A DNA stretch of 64,000 nucleotides from contig NZ_JH594606.1 of NCBI RefSeq assembly GCF_000243235.1, positions 3,431,709-3,495,708 on the forward strand, in the 5' to 3' direction. Positions 61,448 to 64,000 of this stretch are shown here, piece by piece. The stretch comes from Gillisia limnaea DSM 15749. Lineage in GTDB: Bacteria; Bacteroidota; Bacteroidia; Flavobacteriales; Flavobacteriaceae. Under the pieces are notes generated by a model. It did not search any database and was not told where the DNA came from. It saw only the letters and a list, made by a program, of their open reading frames with translations. The number at the start of each line of letters is the position of its first letter. The stretch's first letter is position 1. A program made the translations under genes and the position numbers.

Positions 61448-61975
61448 TTACTCCAGTATAACGGCAGGATCTTCAATATTTTCATTTAAATATTCGAAAA
61501 CTGCATCATCGCTTAAATTTGACCTAGTTATATTATCAAAAACAAAATCTTCTTCATAAATGATCGACGAAATTTCGTTGTAATTGAAATCTATATTCCC
61601 TGAGTCCATATATTCTTCAATCGCCGACAATTCAATAGAATCAAATGAATTTTCCTGTTGTACAGGTTTGAAAAGTAGGGTTGAAATTAACCCAACGAAT
61701 ATAGCGGCAACTGCAGCAGAATAATAGAATTTTCTTCTCCTGTACAAGGGAATAACTTTTCCTTTGGATTCAGAATTTGCTATTCTTGCATGGATCTCAC
61801 CTTCTAAAGTTTCAAAATAATCTAACGGAACTTTAAAGCCGGAACTCTTCTCCATGGTTTTCATCATATCTTTTTCCACGCAAGAAGCTAAAATTTTAGA
61901 TTCAAAATCCTCAAAATAGTTTTCGGGGACTTTAAAGCCTGATTTGGGATTATATTTAAACTTATTCTTTTCCAT
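61448..61975 (-). CDS. Putative anti-sigma factor with duplicated N-terminal motif
   Basis: 175 residues. One membrane helix at about 85-103 (YYSAAVAAIFVGLISTLLF) separates a cytoplasmic part from an acidic C-terminal part. The cytoplasmic part holds two copies of an SGFKVPxxYFExxExxI motif (residues 12-28 and 45-61). It is encoded 32 bp after an ECF sigma gene, and this topology and position make it the cognate anti-sigma factor, although it lacks the zinc-finger and RskA signatures. The C-terminal region (IEEYMDSGNIDFNYNEISSIIYEED) is acidic and of no known fold. Confident gene, inferred role. Confidence 0.8.
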   Translation of the reverse strand: MEKNKFKYNPKSGFKVPENYFEDFESKILASCVEKDMMKTMEKSSGFKVPLDYFETLEGEIHARIANSESKGKVIPLYRRRKFYYSAAVAAIFVGLISTLLFKPVQQENSFDSIELSAIEEYMDSGNIDFNYNEISSIIYEEDFVFDNITRSNLSDDAVFEYLNENIEDPAVILE

Positions 61976-62007
61976 TTGTTACTTTGACTTATTTTTTTAA
62001 GAATGGT

Positions 62008-62553
62008 TTAATCCTTCTTTAAAAATTCTTCAATTTTTTTTGTGGCTATGTGGTAAGATGCTTTTAAAGCTCCTTCGCTGGTTTCCAGTATTTTTGCCAT
62101 CTCACGATATTTTAATTCCTCGAAGTATTTCATATTAAAAACCTGTTGTTGTTTTTGCGGAAGCGTAGCAATGGCCCGGTGCAATTTTAGCTGAATTTCA
62201 TTTCCTTCAAAATATACGTCACTTTCTAAATTATCGATAAGATGGCTTTGCAGTTCTGTAGAATCAATTTGTAATCTTTTAGCTTTTAGATTGAGAAAAG
62301 TTATGGTTTCATTCGTGGCGATGCGGTACATCCAGGAGTAAAGTTGACTTTCTCCTTTGAATTTCTCAATATTCCGGTAGATTTTGATAAAGGTATTCTG
62401 TAAAATATCATCCGTGTCCTCGTGATCTTTGGCCATATTCCGGATATGCCAATACAGCCGTTCCTTGTAGCAGGTAAGAAGGTCTTTAAAAGCCTCGTTT
62501 CTGGTAGTGGGGTTTTTTAAATTCTCAAGTAATAAGGAGTCCTCCTTTTTCAA
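62008..62553 (-). CDS. ECF RNA polymerase sigma factor
   Basis: 181 residues. Region 2 at about 20-90 (RLYWHIRNMAKDHEDTDDILQNTFIKIYRNIEKFKGESQLYSWMYRIATNETITFL). Region 4 at about 125-178 (LPQKQQQVFNMKYFEELKYREMAKILETSEGALKASYHIATKKI). It opens a three-gene operon with the anti-sigma and Spy-like genes and is a different lineage from the ECF factor at 1351-1878. Two tandem copies of an 11-bp sequence lie 70-90 bp upstream and might be part of its control. ATG at 62553 fits. Confidence 0.93.
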   Translation of the reverse strand: MKKEDSLLLENLKNPTTRNEAFKDLLTCYKERLYWHIRNMAKDHEDTDDILQNTFIKIYRNIEKFKGESQLYSWMYRIATNETITFLNLKAKRLQIDSTELQSHLIDNLESDVYFEGNEIQLKLHRAIATLPQKQQQVFNMKYFEELKYREMAKILETSEGALKASYHIATKKIEEFLKKD

Positions 62554-62700
62554 TGATTGAGTTTAAAATTAAGTTGTTAAAGTTATTGAAAAGTTTAATG
62601 CAATACCCAGAATTACTCTTTCAATTTTGTAGGAATTTTGTAGGAATTAAAGGTACTCAATAAGACGAAATACATAAAAACAGGATAAAAAGCATTTTTA

Positions 62701-62732
62701 TTTTGGTAAAACCAATTTTAATAGTATATTTG
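62701..62732 (+). promoter_or_regulatory. Consensus Bacteroidota promoter without a downstream gene
   Basis: -33 element TTTTGG at 62701-62706 and -7 box TATATTTG at 62725-62732, separated by 18 bp. The -33 region is part of an inverted repeat TTGGT-AAA-ACCAA (62703-62715). Confidence 0.6.
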
Positions 62733-62738
62733 ATCATC

Positions 62739-62860
62739 AGAAATGATTTAATCTTTTTTTGCCCCAAGTAATTAAAATTGAATCGGCCATTTTTTCATCG
62801 CCCCCCACGATGAAAAATGTTTTAAAAATGGATGGACCTACTTCATCCATTTTTTTCTTT
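62739..62860 (+). ncRNA. Putative small RNA with C-rich hairpin loop
   Basis: A transcript from the promoter at 62701-62732 would start near 62739 and run about 120 nt. It would contain a stem CATTTTTTCATCG (62788-62800) / CGATGAAAAATG (62808-62819) with one bulged T and the loop CCCCCCA. A hairpin AAAAATGGATG (62824-62834) / CATCCATTTTT (62844-62854) followed by a T run would end it. No protein of note is encoded; a 17-codon ORF (62810-62863) overlaps the terminator. No Rfam family was recognised. The evidence is promoter, structure and terminator in a row; conservation is untested. Confidence 0.45.
62824..62860 (+). terminator. Terminator of the putative small RNA
   Basis: 11-bp stem AAAAATGGATG / CATCCATTTTT with a 9-nt loop, followed by T6-C-TTT. 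Confidence 0.65.
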
Positions 62861-62866
62861 TAAATT

Positions 62867-62905
62867 AAAAACCTCCCGGATCTTAAAGACCTGGGAGGTT
62901 TTTTT
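62867..62905. terminator. Bidirectional terminator of the ABC exporter gene
   Basis: Stem ACCTCCC (62871-62877) / GGGAGGT (62893-62899), T run on the plus strand and A run before it. It can end the exporter transcript on the minus strand and any read-through on the plus strand. Confidence 0.75.
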
Positions 62906-63032
62906 ATTTCTATCATTAGGGTTAGGGATACCTTGCTCGTTGAGTTCGGTACGGGAGATTACATCGAAATTCTTGATGTCAAATTCTTTTTACAAAACCA
63001 GTGAGGTTTCTCCCGTAATTGATTTGAAGTTT

Positions 63033-64000
63033 TTAATCAAAAGATTGCATTTCAACAAGCTTTCTATAAGTTCCATTATAGGTAAGTAAAGTCTCATGTT
63101 TTCCCTGCTCAACAATTTCTCCCCTATGCATTACTACGATCATATCGGCATTCTGAATTGTGGAGAGCCGGTGTGCAATTACTATGGAAGTTCTGTTCTT
63201 CATCATATTTTCCAGCGCCTTTTGTACCAGTTTTTCACTTTCAGTATCCAGTGCTGATGTGGCCTCATCCAAAATCATAATTGGTGGATTTTTAAGCACT
63301 GCCCGGGCTATAGAAAGTCGTTGTTTCTGGCCACCGCTTAGTTTATTTCCACTGTCTCCTATATTGGTTTCCATTCCTTTGGGAAGATCTTTTACAAATT
63401 CCCATGCATTCGCAATTTTTAAAGCATCTATAATCTCGTCATTTGTGGCAGTTACTTTCCCCAGGGAAACATTGTTTTTGATAGTATCGTTAAACAAAAT
63501 AGAATCCTGAGTGACTAATCCCATCAAACTTCTAAGGGAATGTTTGGTGATTTGCCTAATATCTGTTCCGTCTATTTTAATTGTTCCTTCATTTACATCA
63601 TAAAACCTGGTAACCAAATTTGCAATAGTAGATTTTCCACTTCCGGATTGTCCTACAAGGGCAACCGTGCTTCCTTTTGGAACGGTAAGGCTAAAGTTTT
63701 TTAGTACGAATTCATCTTCATATTTGAAACTGATATTTTCAATTACTACTTCCTTCTCGAAATCTTTGACAATAATGGCATCTTTAGCATCTGTAAGGTT
63801 AGAAGGGGTTTCCAATACTTCTATGATCCTCTCTGCTGCTGCATTCCCTTTTTTAACACTGTAGGTTGCTTTTGAGATCTGCTTTGCTGGGGTAAGTATA
63901 TTGTAAGCCAATCCTAAAAAAGCAATAAAAGCTGCAGCGTTTAAAGTACCCTCTACCAGGACCATATTCCCTCCAAACCATAAAATTATAACAATTACAA
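63033..64000 (-). CDS. MsbA-type ABC exporter, ATP-binding part (5' end beyond the window)
   Basis: Partial: the frame stays open to the window edge, so the visible 320 or so residues are the C-terminal half of a half-transporter of roughly 600. First comes the end of the membrane domain (LWFGGNMVLVEGTL, FIAFLGLAYNILTPAKQI). The nucleotide-binding domain follows: Walker A GQSGSGKST, Q-loop VTQDSILFND, signature LSGGQKQR, Walker B PIMILDEATSALD, and H-loop IVIAHRLST. The type resembles MsbA lipid A or multidrug exporters. An internal ATG at 63965 is not the start because conserved membrane-domain sequence continues upstream of it. Confidence 0.93.
   Translation of the reverse strand, partial: VIVIILWFGGNMVLVEGTLNAAAFIAFLGLAYNILTPAKQISKATYSVKKGNAAAERIIEVLETPSNLTDAKDAIIVKDFEKEVVIENISFKYEDEFVLKNFSLTVPKGSTVALVGQSGSGKSTIANLVTRFYDVNEGTIKIDGTDIRQITKHSLRSLMGLVTQDSILFNDTIKNNVSLGKVTATNDEIIDALKIANAWEFVKDLPKGMETNIGDSGNKLSGGQKQRLSIARAVLKNPPIMILDEATSALDTESEKLVQKALENMMKNRTSIVIAHRLSTIQNADMIVVMHRGEIVEQGKHETLLTYNGTYRKLVEMQSFD

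Larger units (their letters stand above)
62554..63032. other. 479-bp gene-free region with orphan promoter, hairpins and terminators
   Basis: From left to right: 11-bp tandem repeats (62623-62644), a consensus plus-strand promoter (62701-62732), a C-loop hairpin (62788-62819), a terminator hairpin (62824-62860), a bidirectional terminator (62867-62905) and a possible multi-stem RNA (62951-63016). No plus-strand gene lies downstream of the promoter. Confidence 0.65.

Noticed and set aside
62810-62863. 17-codon ORF inside the putative small RNA
   Set aside because: Its end is the T run of the terminator translated as phenylalanines, and there is no ribosome-binding signal.
62951-63017. Degenerate tRNA on the minus strand (seven-pair outer stem, arm-like inner stems)
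   Set aside because: No canonical D-arm, anticodon arm or TTC loop, and no CCA; kept only as an unnamed multi-stem structure.
62832-63089. 85-codon plus-strand frame between the ECF operon and the ABC exporter
   Set aside because: It crosses the terminators and runs into the antisense of the exporter gene; composition is not protein-like.

Overview
The window is chromosomal DNA of a low-GC member of the Bacteroidota, most likely a (marine) Flavobacteriaceae close to Gramella, Zunongwangia or Salegentibacter. The signs are a SusC/SusD pair, many lipoproteins with the SC or GC lipobox of this phylum, Bacteroidota-type promoter boxes (TAnnTTTG), genes without clear Shine-Dalgarno sites, and typical flavobacterial families such as VCBS/ASPIC lipoproteins, four-helix-bundle S23-like proteins and HAD-first fatty-acid oxidation fusions. 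The genus is inference; no ribosomal small-subunit sequence is present.

Layout. 1-556: the 3' part of an rRNA operon (5S rRNA), a duplicated post-5S terminator block and a decayed transposase end. 557-3948: an ECF sigma/anti-sigma pair, a Cu/Zn superoxide dismutase and an alpha/beta hydrolase-OsmC fusion (oxidative stress). 4079-11802: a divergent sugar-oxidation locus. On the minus strand lie a DUF1080 (3-keto-glycoside hydrolase family) lipoprotein, two xylose-isomerase-like TIM barrels, a Gfo/Idh/MocA oxidoreductase and an MFS permease. On the plus strand lie a GMC dehydrogenase and its small Tat-type subunit. 12281-16922: SusC/SusD glycan uptake pair with a promoter and a perfect inverted repeat upstream. 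17003-26992: an orphan response regulator, then an operon of two giant VCBS/ASPIC lipoproteins, a vanadium-haloperoxidase-like lipoprotein and an anchored two-domain protein. 27000-32365: lipid kinase, App1-type phosphatase, Tex, MFS transporter.

32370-44789 is a stress/osmotic region: a PRC-barrel protein with a decayed second copy, an acidic membrane protein, S9 and M28 peptidases, a dienelactone hydrolase, a YtxH protein, a fused trehalose-6-phosphate synthase/phosphatase, a GH15 glycosidase and an MscS channel. 44998-53501 is a fatty-acid beta-oxidation cluster (fadD, marR, HAD-ECH fusion, thiolase, acyl-CoA dehydrogenase) interrupted by a four-helix-bundle gene with repeat-rich flanks. 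53632-60741 holds purL, a lamin-tail lipoprotein, an RsmB-like rRNA methyltransferase and a YCF48/BNR-like lipoprotein. 60841-62553 is a second ECF operon (sigma, anti-sigma, periplasmic sensor). The window ends in an MsbA-type ABC exporter cut by the edge.

Most notable for novelty: the VCBS/VCBS/haloperoxidase/two-domain operon; the 3-keto-glycoside type locus; a gene-free stretch at 62554-63032 with an orphan consensus promoter, hairpins and terminators that looks like a small RNA gene, next to a possible three-way-junction RNA; and repeats flanking two gaps of the fad operon. No CRISPR array, tRNA, prophage or intact insertion sequence was seen.
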